NCBI GenBank assembly: GCA_964388575.1
Contig: CAYMAZ010000007.1
Span: 1-64,000, forward strand
Source of the DNA: CAYMAZ01 sp964388575
GTDB taxonomy: Bacteria; Bacteroidota; Bacteroidia; Bacteroidales; DTU049
Length of the DNA stretch: 64,000 nucleotides
Direction of reading: 5' to 3'
The notes beneath the pieces are model-generated. The model worked only from the letters and a program-made list of their open reading frames with translations, was not told the origin of the DNA and did not search any database. Shown piece after piece: positions 15,697 to 25,400 of this stretch (within the stretch, counting starts at the first letter, position 1; the number at the start of each line of letters is the position of its first letter). A program made the position numbers and the translations under genes.

Positions 15697-16458
15697 TTAT
15701 TTTTTGACTGTAACAGAAATTTCTTTGACAATTTGTCGGGCGGTGGTCAGTGTTTCCATGGAGATATAAAGGCCACCGTCTTTTCCTGAATAATGGCTGT
15801 GTCCGATTGGTCTCAATTCGACGGTTTGAGGCAAATTATCAGGATAAATGATTTCACTGGCAAATATCAGAGCTGGCTGACCGGATGTTTTATAATCAAC
15901 ATCATCTGGGTATTTATTGTTTGTCCAGAAATTATTGAAGTCGAAAAACTGGTTAATTTCAAACCATACTCTGAATGGTTTGCCAAACAATGCATCACTC
16001 TTTGACTGCAGTTTAAAACTACCTGCTGGTGTTGCTCCTGTGTAGACATCCGGGACAGGAGTTGCAGGAGAAGGAAACACGTTTTCATTATTTGCTATAG
16101 AATTGTATTTATGCGCCCAATAGGGAAGAGTCGCTGCTCTTCTCAAAGGCCCTGATTTCCATTCACCAAGGCTTGCATCTGCATGATCATATTCTCCCCT
16201 TGCAACAGATCTGGCTACATATAGGGTTTGAATATAATTGCCATTCAGATCTTCAATCCATGCTGCCATCAGGGGATGATGATGTGTTTTGCCTCTGACA
16301 AAATTGATGTCAAAAGAATAACCTTTTCCTTCAGGATTGGAAATCACAACGGAAATTGTTTCTACTTTTTGTTTGGAAGTTACACATGATTGAAATAACA
16401 TGAAAGTTATGACAAACAATGAGAAAATTTGAATCTGACGTATGTTTCTTGTTCTCAT
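15697..16458 (-). CDS. Lipoprotein, possibly DUF2271-like, partner of the TonB receptor
   Basis: 253 residues. Signal peptide with lipobox FQSC (Cys 25). The mature part starts with ISVVISNPEGKGYSFDINFV and has an His-rich KTHHHPLMAAWIEDLNGNY segment that could bind metal or haem; the C-terminal third is beta-rich. Layout recalls DUF2271-type proteins that pair a secreted domain with iron-related membrane proteins, but I am not sure of the family. It starts 11 bases after the TonB-dependent receptor stop, so it is in the same operon and probably helps handle that receptor's substrate. Confidence 0.6.
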   Translation of the reverse strand: MRTRNIRQIQIFSLFVITFMLFQSCVTSKQKVETISVVISNPEGKGYSFDINFVRGKTHHHPLMAAWIEDLNGNYIQTLYVARSVARGEYDHADASLGEWKSGPLRRAATLPYWAHKYNSIANNENVFPSPATPVPDVYTGATPAGSFKLQSKSDALFGKPFRVWFEINQFFDFNNFWTNNKYPDDVDYKTSGQPALIFASEIIYPDNLPQTVELRPIGHSHYSGKDGGLYISMETLTTARQIVKEISVTVKK

Positions 16459-16469
16459 CTCATGAAAAA

Positions 16470-18854
16470 TTAAAATTCTACAATAATGCCGATTGTTGGT
16501 AAAACCGTTCCTGATGTATTTTTAAGATATTTCAGTTGATAGGTTTGTTCTTCTGTCGGGGCATTTGGATTTAAAATTACAGGATTTCCGTTTGCGTCAG
16601 TTTCACGTACCAGAAAGTCCTGACCTACAGCCTGAAAGTTATATAAATTCTGAATATCAAGATAGAAATTCAGGGTCATTCTTTTCAGATAGTATTCCTT
16701 GTCAACCCTGATGTCAAACTGATGCGCTCCCGGCAGACGTTCGGAATTGAATCTGTTGTAATCCAGATATCCCCGGCCTTGTGCACTCCATGCAAGCACA
16801 TTTGAAGACAACGCTTCATCATATGGAGTATAGGGAGAACCTCCTGCATATCTCCATTTGGCACCAATTGTCCAGTTTTTTTGAAAAATTCTTGAAAACA
16901 GCACATTGAACAAATGTCTCTGATCCCATGCAGACGGAATATAATCTCCTGTAGCATTCTGAAATTCACTGTAAACAAAGGTATAAGACGCTAAAAATGA
17001 ATATTTTCCAAATTCTTTGGAACGGCCCAAAATTTCAAATCCGTACGCACGACCGATTCCTGTTGAGACAACTTCTTCATCACCTACGACTCCGAAATCG
17101 CCGCCTTTATTGGCCAGAGAAACCGAATCTCTGACAGAAAAGGGGTAATTATTATAATGTTTGTAAAATCCTTCGGCAATGATCTGTGAATTTGATCCGA
17201 CAAAATACTCAACTCCACCTGAAAACTGTGTTGATGATATGTATTTCAAACTGTTTTGTTTATTGACCAGAATGTTTTGGCCATCTCTGTATCCGAGAGT
17301 AGTATATGCCGGAAGCTGGTAAAAATGTCCGGCACCAAGATTCAGTGTCATATTTTCTGTGAGTGGATAGGAAAAACCAACCCGCGGGCTCAGTTGTCTG
17401 AGCGGATTGGACATTGAGGAAGAATAACTGTTAAAGTCTGTTCTTAAACCTGCTGTGTATTTGAGGGTTTGAAAGTTTCCGGAATACTGTGCAAACACAG
17501 ATCCGTGATACAGTTCCAGAAAGGAGTCATAGTTGAGGAGAGCCTGCATCCCTTCAAAAAAGATTTGTTGAAAGGTATTATTTTGATATTTTGCATACTC
17601 AGCACCTGCTCCGAAAGTCAGTCTGGAATTTTCCTGAATGTATGTCCGTTCATAACGAATTTTGTTCCCGATTTCGTCAGATGAATAGTTCTGGAGAAAT
17701 CCCTTTGATTCGTCATTGTCAATATATTTGAACGATTTGTTCCGGAGCATATTTCTGCTGAGCACCCATGTGTCAAAATACTTTTCACTGAAATGTTGCA
17801 ATGATGCACCGATTGTGTAGTTCCACTGATCGGTATTTGGCAGATAATTGAGGATATAGCGTTGTTCTTCGGTTTCATTTTTTGACAAATTGAGCCGTGA
17901 CTGATCAAGCGCACCGATCCCGATAATTGTCAGCTTTGTTTTCTGGTTGAAACTGATTGTCTGTTTCAGTTGAAAATCATTGTATGTGGGCAGGAACGGC
18001 AGGCCAATCACATCGAACAGCAATTGAAGATACGAGCGTCTGACAGAAAAAATGATTGATGAGTTGTCACCTGTCGGTCCGTTAAGTGTTAGACCAATGT
18101 CAGAGGCGCCAAGAGTTATCTTTGTTCTCATTTTTTCTTTATTGCCCTCGAGCATTTTCATATCAATTAAAGAACTGAGTGCATTTCCCTTTGCAGCCGG
18201 AAAAGAGCTGCTGTAGAAATCCACTTCCCTTAAAAAATCTGCATTAATGATGCTGACAGGTCCTCCGGATGCACCCTGAGTGGCAAAGTGATTCAGGTTT
18301 GGAATTTCGATGTTATCAATATAAAATCTGTTTTCATTTGGTCCTCCACCACGAACGATGAGGTCATTTCTGAAAGAAACTGTTGATCCGACACCGGGAA
18401 GGGTTTGAAGGATTTTTGAAATATCTCGATTTCCACCCGGATTTTTCTCAATTTCTGAAACACCAATTGTGCGCATGGATGTGGGACTTTCTTCTCTTTT
18501 TTTAAACACTTCTGATTTGATCACAACAGTTTGAAGCTGAACAGAAGTTTCCTTAAGAGGAATTTCAATATATGCCTGCCGTGTTGAGGTAACCTGAAAT
18601 TCTTCACTGAAGTATTGCTCAAATCCCACTGATGTTGCAGTCAGCTTCCAGAAACCGGGATTGACTCCCGTAATTATAAAATTACCGTCAAAATCTGTTG
18701 TTGATCCGATGTTTGTGCCGACAATCAAAACATTGGCAAATGGAACCGGATCATTGTTTTTTTCATTGAAGATTCGGCCTTTAACAGAACCTGTCTGAGC
18801 TGAAATCCACTGTGTAGTTAAGAAAATGAGTAAAAAAAATATTCTGGTTTTCAT
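16470..18854 (-). CDS. TonB-dependent outer-membrane receptor with carboxypeptidase-regulatory-like domain
   Basis: 794 residues. Signal peptide (IFFLLIFLTTQWISAQ), then a beta-sandwich CarboxypepD_reg-like domain at about 20-100 (GSVKGRIFNEKNNDPVPFAN), plug at about 130-240 (MRTIGVSEIEKNPGGNRDIS, VRGGGPNENRFYIDNIEIPN) and a 22-strand barrel ending in aromatic PTIGIIVEF. Imports a substrate using TonB/ExbBD energy. No SusD partner is present, so it is not a SusCD glycan system; the His-rich lipoprotein downstream makes a metal, haem or peptide substrate possible. First gene of a two-gene operon. Confidence 0.9.
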   Translation of the reverse strand: MKTRIFFLLIFLTTQWISAQTGSVKGRIFNEKNNDPVPFANVLIVGTNIGSTTDFDGNFIITGVNPGFWKLTATSVGFEQYFSEEFQVTSTRQAYIEIPLKETSVQLQTVVIKSEVFKKREESPTSMRTIGVSEIEKNPGGNRDISKILQTLPGVGSTVSFRNDLIVRGGGPNENRFYIDNIEIPNLNHFATQGASGGPVSIINADFLREVDFYSSSFPAAKGNALSSLIDMKMLEGNKEKMRTKITLGASDIGLTLNGPTGDNSSIIFSVRRSYLQLLFDVIGLPFLPTYNDFQLKQTISFNQKTKLTIIGIGALDQSRLNLSKNETEEQRYILNYLPNTDQWNYTIGASLQHFSEKYFDTWVLSRNMLRNKSFKYIDNDESKGFLQNYSSDEIGNKIRYERTYIQENSRLTFGAGAEYAKYQNNTFQQIFFEGMQALLNYDSFLELYHGSVFAQYSGNFQTLKYTAGLRTDFNSYSSSMSNPLRQLSPRVGFSYPLTENMTLNLGAGHFYQLPAYTTLGYRDGQNILVNKQNSLKYISSTQFSGGVEYFVGSNSQIIAEGFYKHYNNYPFSVRDSVSLANKGGDFGVVGDEEVVSTGIGRAYGFEILGRSKEFGKYSFLASYTFVYSEFQNATGDYIPSAWDQRHLFNVLFSRIFQKNWTIGAKWRYAGGSPYTPYDEALSSNVLAWSAQGRGYLDYNRFNSERLPGAHQFDIRVDKEYYLKRMTLNFYLDIQNLYNFQAVGQDFLVRETDANGNPVILNPNAPTEEQTYQLKYLKNTSGTVLPTIGIIVEF

Positions 18855-19026
18855 ACTTTTTATTATGAGGTTATTTAGAATCTGTTTAGATGAAATTCAG
18901 ATTGTGAAAAATCATACCATTTGTAAAAATACACATAATTCAGATGAAACGATATGTCATAATGGCATATATATTCAAATGGATACATTGTATATAAAAA
19001 ATCAATAAGTTTGTAAAAAATTTGTC

Positions 19027-20130
19027 ATGAATTCAAAAACTAAAAACTGGGTTTTCGGAATATTGGCATTAATACTTGCTGCACTTTTTGTCTGGAAGTT
19101 TTATGACATTGTTCTGTATATTATCGTAGCAGGCTTTTTGTCTTTACTGGGGACACCGATTGTCAGGTTTTTTGATAAAATCAGAATCGGAAAGCTCAGG
19201 TTTCCCAGGTTTTTAAGTGCTCTGATTGCGTTACTGATTGTTTTGGGAATGGTATTTAGTTTTTTTGCTGTATTCATTCCAATTGGCCTGTATCAGGTCA
19301 GAATATTTTCTGAAATCGACATTTTTGCAGTTCTTGAAAACTTTAAAGAGCCGATCAATAATTTTGAAGATTTTTTAATTGATAAACAAATTATCAGTGG
19401 TCATGAACCATTGGAAATGATTATCAGCAATCAGTTTCTGAATATGCTGAATGTGACTGATTTTGAGAACCTGATTATGTCCCTTGTAAACATCACAGGA
19501 CAACTGGCCATTGCTATTGTTGCCATTTTACTCTCTACCTTCTTTTTTCTAAAGGATGACAGATTATTGTACAGAAGCATTATCAAACTTACTCCAACAA
19601 ATCTGCAGGAAAAAATGAGTAAAGTGCTGTCATCTGCAAAACGCCTGGTTGTTAAATACTTCTGGGGAATTATTCTCGATGTTACGATTATTATCATTGT
19701 GATCAGCACGGGCATGTATCTGCTTGGTGTAAAAAATGCACTTATGATCGGACTGGTTGCCGGAGCTTTGAATGTTATTCCCTATATTGGTCCATTCCTG
19801 AGCCTTGCAATAGGCACTTTTATCGGTGTGACAAACGAACTATTCCATGACCCGACAGCTGTTGATTTGTTTTTTGTGTTGAAAATTGTGGTGTTTTACC
19901 TTATTGTTAATAACCTTGATGGTTTTATTTTGCAGCCTGTCATTTTCGGTAAAGTTGTCAAAGCGCATCCGCTGGAAATTTTCTTTGTTGTATTGATTGC
20001 TGCTCAGCTGGCTGGAATTTTCGGAATGATCATAGCCATTCCTACCTATTCTTTGCTAAGGATTGTGGCACATGAATTTCTTAGTGGCTGGGGTGTCATT
20101 GACAGACTGACAAGTGATATGGAAACGTAA
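19027..20130 (+). CDS. AI-2E family transporter (PerM/TqsA type)
   Basis: 367 residues with about eight membrane spans: two at the N-terminus (NWVFGILALILAALFVWKF), one near 65, a long soluble loop, then spans from about 160 onward. Family marks are GALNVIPYIGPFL in the middle and QPVIFGKVVKAHPLEIF near the C-terminus. Members export small molecules (AI-2, indole) or act as Na+/H+ antiporters; the substrate cannot be told here. It stands alone before a radical SAM gene 103 bases downstream. Confidence 0.88.
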   Translation: MNSKTKNWVFGILALILAALFVWKFYDIVLYIIVAGFLSLLGTPIVRFFDKIRIGKLRFPRFLSALIALLIVLGMVFSFFAVFIPIGLYQVRIFSEIDIFAVLENFKEPINNFEDFLIDKQIISGHEPLEMIISNQFLNMLNVTDFENLIMSLVNITGQLAIAIVAILLSTFFFLKDDRLLYRSIIKLTPTNLQEKMSKVLSSAKRLVVKYFWGIILDVTIIIIVISTGMYLLGVKNALMIGLVAGALNVIPYIGPFLSLAIGTFIGVTNELFHDPTAVDLFFVLKIVVFYLIVNNLDGFILQPVIFGKVVKAHPLEIFFVVLIAAQLAGIFGMIIAIPTYSLLRIVAHEFLSGWGVIDRLTSDMET

Positions 20131-20233
20131 AAATAAATTAGTTTATAAAATAGGTTTCAACAAACAAACTGAGAAATCGATGTTAAAAATTTCCTGATAA
20201 TTGGGTTAACACAAAATTATCATAACCAATATA

Positions 20234-21241
20234 ATGCGAAATAAGATTATTTTATTTTTAGGTTATGTAAAATGCATGACTTATCATCGAATCAGTAATT
20301 TGCTTTTACTCCGGATTTCAAATGTTCTAAGTAGACTCCTTGGTAAATCAGTACGTATGGGGAGTGCTTTTGCAGTGACTTTTGAAACAGTAGCTGGATG
20401 TAATCTTCAATGTCCTGGTTGTGAGCTTGGTGTCGGAATGATTAGCCGAACCCCGGGAATGATGGATATTGAAAAGTTCTTTATTGCTTTGAATAAATTG
20501 CCTTCATCAGTTTTTCACATCAATCTCCATTTTCAGGGTGAGCCGCTGCTACATCCTGACATTGTAAAATTTGTCAGACTTGCACGAAAAAAGAAAATGT
20601 TTGTGTCTTTGTCAACAAATGCAACTCTGCTGAACAAATTGCTGGCTGAAGAACTAATCAGTGCGGGACTTTCACACATGATAGTTTCATTGGACGGTTA
20701 TGACAGGATTTCGTATGAATCATACAGAATTGGTGGAGATTTCCATGAAGTGCTCAAAAACGTACAATACCTTACTCAACAAAAGCAAAAAAAGCGAACT
20801 CTTTTTCCGGTGCTTGAAATTCAGACGGTTGTTACTGCATCTAATGAGCTTCATTTAAAACAAATTGAGCAACTTGCAGGAACTCTGGGTGCAGATCAAT
20901 ATACCAAGAAATCCGCTTATGTGCCAGACTTAACGAAAACACCAGATTATCTTCCTCTTTCTGAAAAATATTTAAGATATGTTAAAAATTTGGACGGTTC
21001 ACTGACTCCGAAAGAAAAAACACCGCGCTTTTGTTATCGGATGCAAAGCAGTTGTGTCGTGTTGAATGATTTCAATGTGGTACCATGTTGTTTTGACAAA
21101 AACGGAACCTATGTTCTTGGAAATCTTCAGAAACAGGAATTCGCTGAAATTCATAGAGGTAAAATTGCCAGGCAGTTGTGCACTCAACTTGCCAACAAAA
21201 AGGCTCCATATTTTTGTTTTAATTGTGTCAGAAAAAGTTAG
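20234..21241 (+). CDS. Radical SAM/SPASM domain protein
   Basis: 335 residues. The 4Fe-4S-binding CxxxCxxC is GCNLQCPGC (Cys 56, 60, 63). The fold continues with LHFQGEPLLHPD and VSLSTNATLL. The C-terminal SPASM region has CYRMQSSCVV, VPCCFDKNG and YFCFNC, enough cysteines for an auxiliary cluster. Such proteins often modify peptides or act in cofactor or lipid pathways. No precursor-peptide gene is seen next to it; the small neighbours are a permease and a lipoprotein. The substrate is open. Confidence 0.85.
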   Translation: MRNKIILFLGYVKCMTYHRISNLLLLRISNVLSRLLGKSVRMGSAFAVTFETVAGCNLQCPGCELGVGMISRTPGMMDIEKFFIALNKLPSSVFHINLHFQGEPLLHPDIVKFVRLARKKKMFVSLSTNATLLNKLLAEELISAGLSHMIVSLDGYDRISYESYRIGGDFHEVLKNVQYLTQQKQKKRTLFPVLEIQTVVTASNELHLKQIEQLAGTLGADQYTKKSAYVPDLTKTPDYLPLSEKYLRYVKNLDGSLTPKEKTPRFCYRMQSSCVVLNDFNVVPCCFDKNGTYVLGNLQKQEFAEIHRGKIARQLCTQLANKKAPYFCFNCVRKS

Positions 21242-21295
21242 AATTTTTTGTATTATTTTGCGTTCATTTAAAATCCGAATATCAAAACTAAAAAC

Positions 21296-22279
21296 ATGAA
21301 AAAATCAGTCATTATTTTTTTTGTGGCTTCCTGCCTGTTCGTTGTTTCCTGCAAAAAAAAGCATAAAATTATCAACCTGCCACGGATAGAGTATGATGTG
21401 CTTTTAAATAATTACGGAAATAACTACTCCTGGTTTGATCATATGGATGGTTTCAGCAGACTTGAGATGTTTGATGTTCTGATTTCAAATGCCAGAAGTG
21501 GAAATTTCAGAATTGAAGATATAAACGGACAGCAGATTATGGCTTCTGATCTGGACAGTTTGTTTGAACTGAAACTTCAGGATGACAGCACAGAAACAAG
21601 GATTCAACTGAATGCTGAAAACTTAAACGGAATACGTTTCAGAGAATCATGGAAAATCAATTCGGGAACAGGCGAAATTGAAAAGGAAGTCATTGCTTTT
21701 TGTCCGGTTTTTTTTACGAAAAATCCTTATGAGAATGGAACATTTACGCAAAGTGTATCCCCACTTTTCTGGATTTATCCGTTAGAGAACAGCACAGATA
21801 AGAAAGAAAAGCTGATTATGAATAAAATTGCATTTGATGTGGTCATTGACAACACACTCGACATGATTATATTTTCATACGGAAATCAGCTTCCCTTTTA
21901 TTTTTGCAACATTGAACAAGTTCTTAAAAATGAGATTATCGATGCAATTCTTGAAGCAGGTTTTCAGAAAAAAACGCCTGTGTACGATTATTTTTTCAAT
22001 GAAATGAAAGATGAAGAAATTCAATTACTGGAAAGCAGATACAACAAACAAGATTTTGATGCTTCAACAGAAATACTTTATGAAAAATCGCAAATTCAAA
22101 GGTTGAAATTTATTGAAGAATGGACAATTGATAAGCAGTCTCTTAAGTTTTCCAAAAATATTATTGCTGTGAGTCCTTCTGTTTTGACCTATGATGATTA
22201 TGGAGAATTGAAGGGCTTCAGATTTTTGTTCTGGCTTCTGTTTGATCAGGACAAAAAGACTGAAATGGTATTTGAATAA
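21296..22279 (+). CDS. Lipoprotein with duplicated GldN/PorN-like halves
   Basis: 327 residues. Lipobox VVSC (Cys 19) followed by KKK. Two halves share a pattern: FRESWKINSGTGEIEKEVIA followed by FCPV and LFWIYP (about 120-165), and FIEEWTIDKQSLKFSKNIIA followed by VSPS and FLFWLLF (about 278-318). The same pattern (KEDW.FDK, I.G..P, LFWIYFP) marks GldN/PorN, periplasmic ring proteins of T9SS. Similarity is from memory and partial, so this is a suggestion. It precedes the T9SS cargo operon at 22412 by 132 bases. Confidence 0.55.
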   Translation: MKKSVIIFFVASCLFVVSCKKKHKIINLPRIEYDVLLNNYGNNYSWFDHMDGFSRLEMFDVLISNARSGNFRIEDINGQQIMASDLDSLFELKLQDDSTETRIQLNAENLNGIRFRESWKINSGTGEIEKEVIAFCPVFFTKNPYENGTFTQSVSPLFWIYPLENSTDKKEKLIMNKIAFDVVIDNTLDMIIFSYGNQLPFYFCNIEQVLKNEIIDAILEAGFQKKTPVYDYFFNEMKDEEIQLLESRYNKQDFDASTEILYEKSQIQRLKFIEEWTIDKQSLKFSKNIIAVSPSVLTYDDYGELKGFRFLFWLLFDQDKKTEMVFE

Positions 22280-22386
22280 CCTGTTTTTAAACAGAGATTG
22301 GGCATTATTGAACCTGAATCAGAGTTTAGGAATCTTTAGATGATGTAAAGTCAGAATTGTTTTGCCCATGGGAGCTGAAAATTTTG

Positions 22387-22394
22387 TATATTTG
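22387..22394 (+). promoter_or_regulatory. -7 promoter element of the T9SS operon
   Basis: TATATTTG, with TTG at 22362-22364 upstream (spacing 22). The ATG at 22412 follows 17 bases later. Confidence 0.6.
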
Positions 22395-22411
22395 TAAAAA
22401 AATAAAGATTC

Positions 22412-25400
22412 ATGCGCAGGGTTTTGTTTTTTTTGGGATTCCTTGCCATGCATATTGTACTATATGCACAATTCATAAATTTGCCTTTTCAGAGAGAGCA
22501 ATACCATTTTTTTAAATCAAGACATATTGATTTTGTAGAAAACAAAGGACAATGGGAAGAACAAATAAAGTTTCGTGCAAATCTTCATGAAGCGTCTGTT
22601 TGGTTTAAGTCTGACAGATTTGTTTTTAATCTGTTGCATCCTGGACAAATGGAAGATTTTTTCAGATATAAGAAACTGCCATATGATGAAAGAGTAAAAA
22701 AACCTGCTCCCGGACAAAGAATTGATGCACATGCTTATCACATGATTTTTGAAGGGGCTGCACACTCTGTACATATTGAGGGAGAGGGAGTTTTGCCGCA
22801 TTACGAGAATTATTTTCTTGGCAACGATCCATCTCGCTGGACATCAGAAGTCAGAATTTATAATAAACTCAGATATGAAGAACTATACAAAGGGATTGAT
22901 CTGGTTGTTTATGAGCAGGACGGACAATTTAAATATGACATGGTTGTAGAGCCAGGAGCAGACCCCGGACAGATTGTATTAAAATTTGAAGGCACTGATA
23001 AGCTGGAAATCAAAAACGGAATGCTGGTTATTAATACATCTGTTAACACTATGCAACAGCTGAGCCCCTTCACTTATCAAATGATTGAAGATAAAGTTGT
23101 TCAGATTCCCTCAGAGTTCAGGTTGAGAAGAAACAGAATTTCTTATCATTTCCCCCAGGGATATAATCCTGATTACGAGCTTATTATAGATCCTATATTG
23201 GTATTTGGCTCATATTCAGGCTCCACTGCTGACAATTGGGGTTACACTGCAACATATGATGCAGACGGCAATTTATACGCCGGTGGCGGTGTGTTTAATG
23301 TTGGTTATCCGGTGACAACCGGAGCGTATCAGATAAATTTTGCCGGAGGTGTTTGTGACATAGCAATATCAAAATACAATGATCTTGGATCAATGTTGTT
23401 ATTCAGTACATATTTGGGCGGAAGTGCCTCCGAAGTGCCCCAAAGTTTGATTGTTAATACCCAGAATGAATTATATGTATACGGGAGTTCAGGCTCCTCT
23501 GATTTTCCGATGGCCGGGAACTCGTATGACAATACATTCAATGGTGGGACACCATATACATTAACAAATATCATTCATTTTACAAACGGGTCTGATATTA
23601 TCATCGCACGTTTCAGTGCAAATGGTCAGCAATTACTCAGTTCAACTTTTGTTGGAGGAAGCGGAAATGACGGACTGAATATGTTTACACCTCTCAGAAA
23701 CAATTATGCAGATGATTGCCGCGGAGAAATTCTAATAGATAAAAATGATAATATTTATGTAGGCAGCACAACTTCATCAACAGATTTTCCGGTTACTTCG
23801 GGTGCTTTTCAACCGACATATGCCGGCGGAAATCTTGATGGGTGCGTCTTCAAGATGGACAATGCACTCTCATCAATGATATGGGTTTCGTACCTTGGCG
23901 GATCAGGAATTGACGCAGTTTATAGCATCTCTCTTGATAAAAATGACAATCCTGTTGTTGCTGGTGGCACCACAAGCAACAATTTTCCCACAAGCAGCAG
24001 TGCAATTAGTCCAAATTATATGGGAGGCACCAGTGACGGATTCATAACAAGAATAAGCAAAAACGGGGATGCAATTGTTCGTTCAACATACTGGGGAACA
24101 AGTCAGTATGATCAGGTTTATTTTGTGGAGCTGGATAAAAACAACAACATTTATGTGCTTGGGCAAACACGTGATCCAAACTCAACACTGAGACTCAATG
24201 CCTCCTGGTGGCAACCGGGCGGAGGTCAGTTTATTAGCAAACTGGATTATTTTCTTGGGACAATTGTATGGTCAACAGTTTTCGGAACAGGAGGCGGAAA
24301 TATTGACATATCGCCTACCGCTTTTCTTGTGGATTATTGTAATAATATTTATCTTTCCGGTTGGGGCAGCCCTGCACTTAACGGCTTTGGCGGAACTGCC
24401 GGGTTACCATTAACCCCTGATGCATTTCAGACGACAACAGATAATAACGATTATTATTTTATGGCAATCAGTGATGATGCTTCATCACTAGAGTTTGCTA
24501 CGTTTTACGGAGGAAGTTCAGCAGAACATGTTGATGGAGGGACCAGCAGATTTGACCGCATGGGAAAAATTTATCAGGGGGTGTGTGCAGGATGCGGAGG
24601 ATGGGATGATTTTCCAACAACTCCCGGAGCATGGTCCAACACAAATAACAGCACGAATTGTAACATGGGTGCTGTAAAAATTGATTTTGAACTTCCTGTT
24701 ATTGTTGCTGAATTTTCAGATAATGCACCAATTTGTTTGCCCGATGCTGTGCAGTTTACCAATCTGTCATATATTCCAAACCCTGGTATAACGACATGCT
24801 ATTGGGATTTCGGAGACGGGTTCACATCCACAAACTGTAATCCAGACCATACTTACAATAACTCAGGCCTATACAATGTCATGTTGGTCATTAATGATCA
24901 GAATAGTTGTAATATTAGTGACACTGTCTGGCATCAGGTACTCATACTAAGCAACACAACTGATACGATTCCGGATGCCCATATGTGTAAGGGCAGTTTC
25001 ACTCAGATAGGAATTCCCCCATACGTTGGAACAGGAATAACATATCAGTGGAGTCCATCAACAAACTTGAGTAATCCAAATATTTCCAATCCTGTGTGTA
25101 CTTCCCAGTCAACAATTGTTTACAATCTGTACGTTTCAAATGGCATATGCTCTGATACCCTGATTCAGAGAGTAAATGTATATGATATTGATGCTAATGC
25201 AGGACCCGACACCTTGATTTGTAAGCTAAATCACACATTGCAGGCAACAGCAACAGGTGGAGGATCCGATATTCAGTTTCACTGGTCTTCTGATAATCAG
25301 TTTTCCAATTGGCTAAATACTTCGCCAAACAACAGTTATGCTGATATTATTGTGAACGGACCCGGATGGTATTATCTCAATGCTTATAATCAATGGTGTT

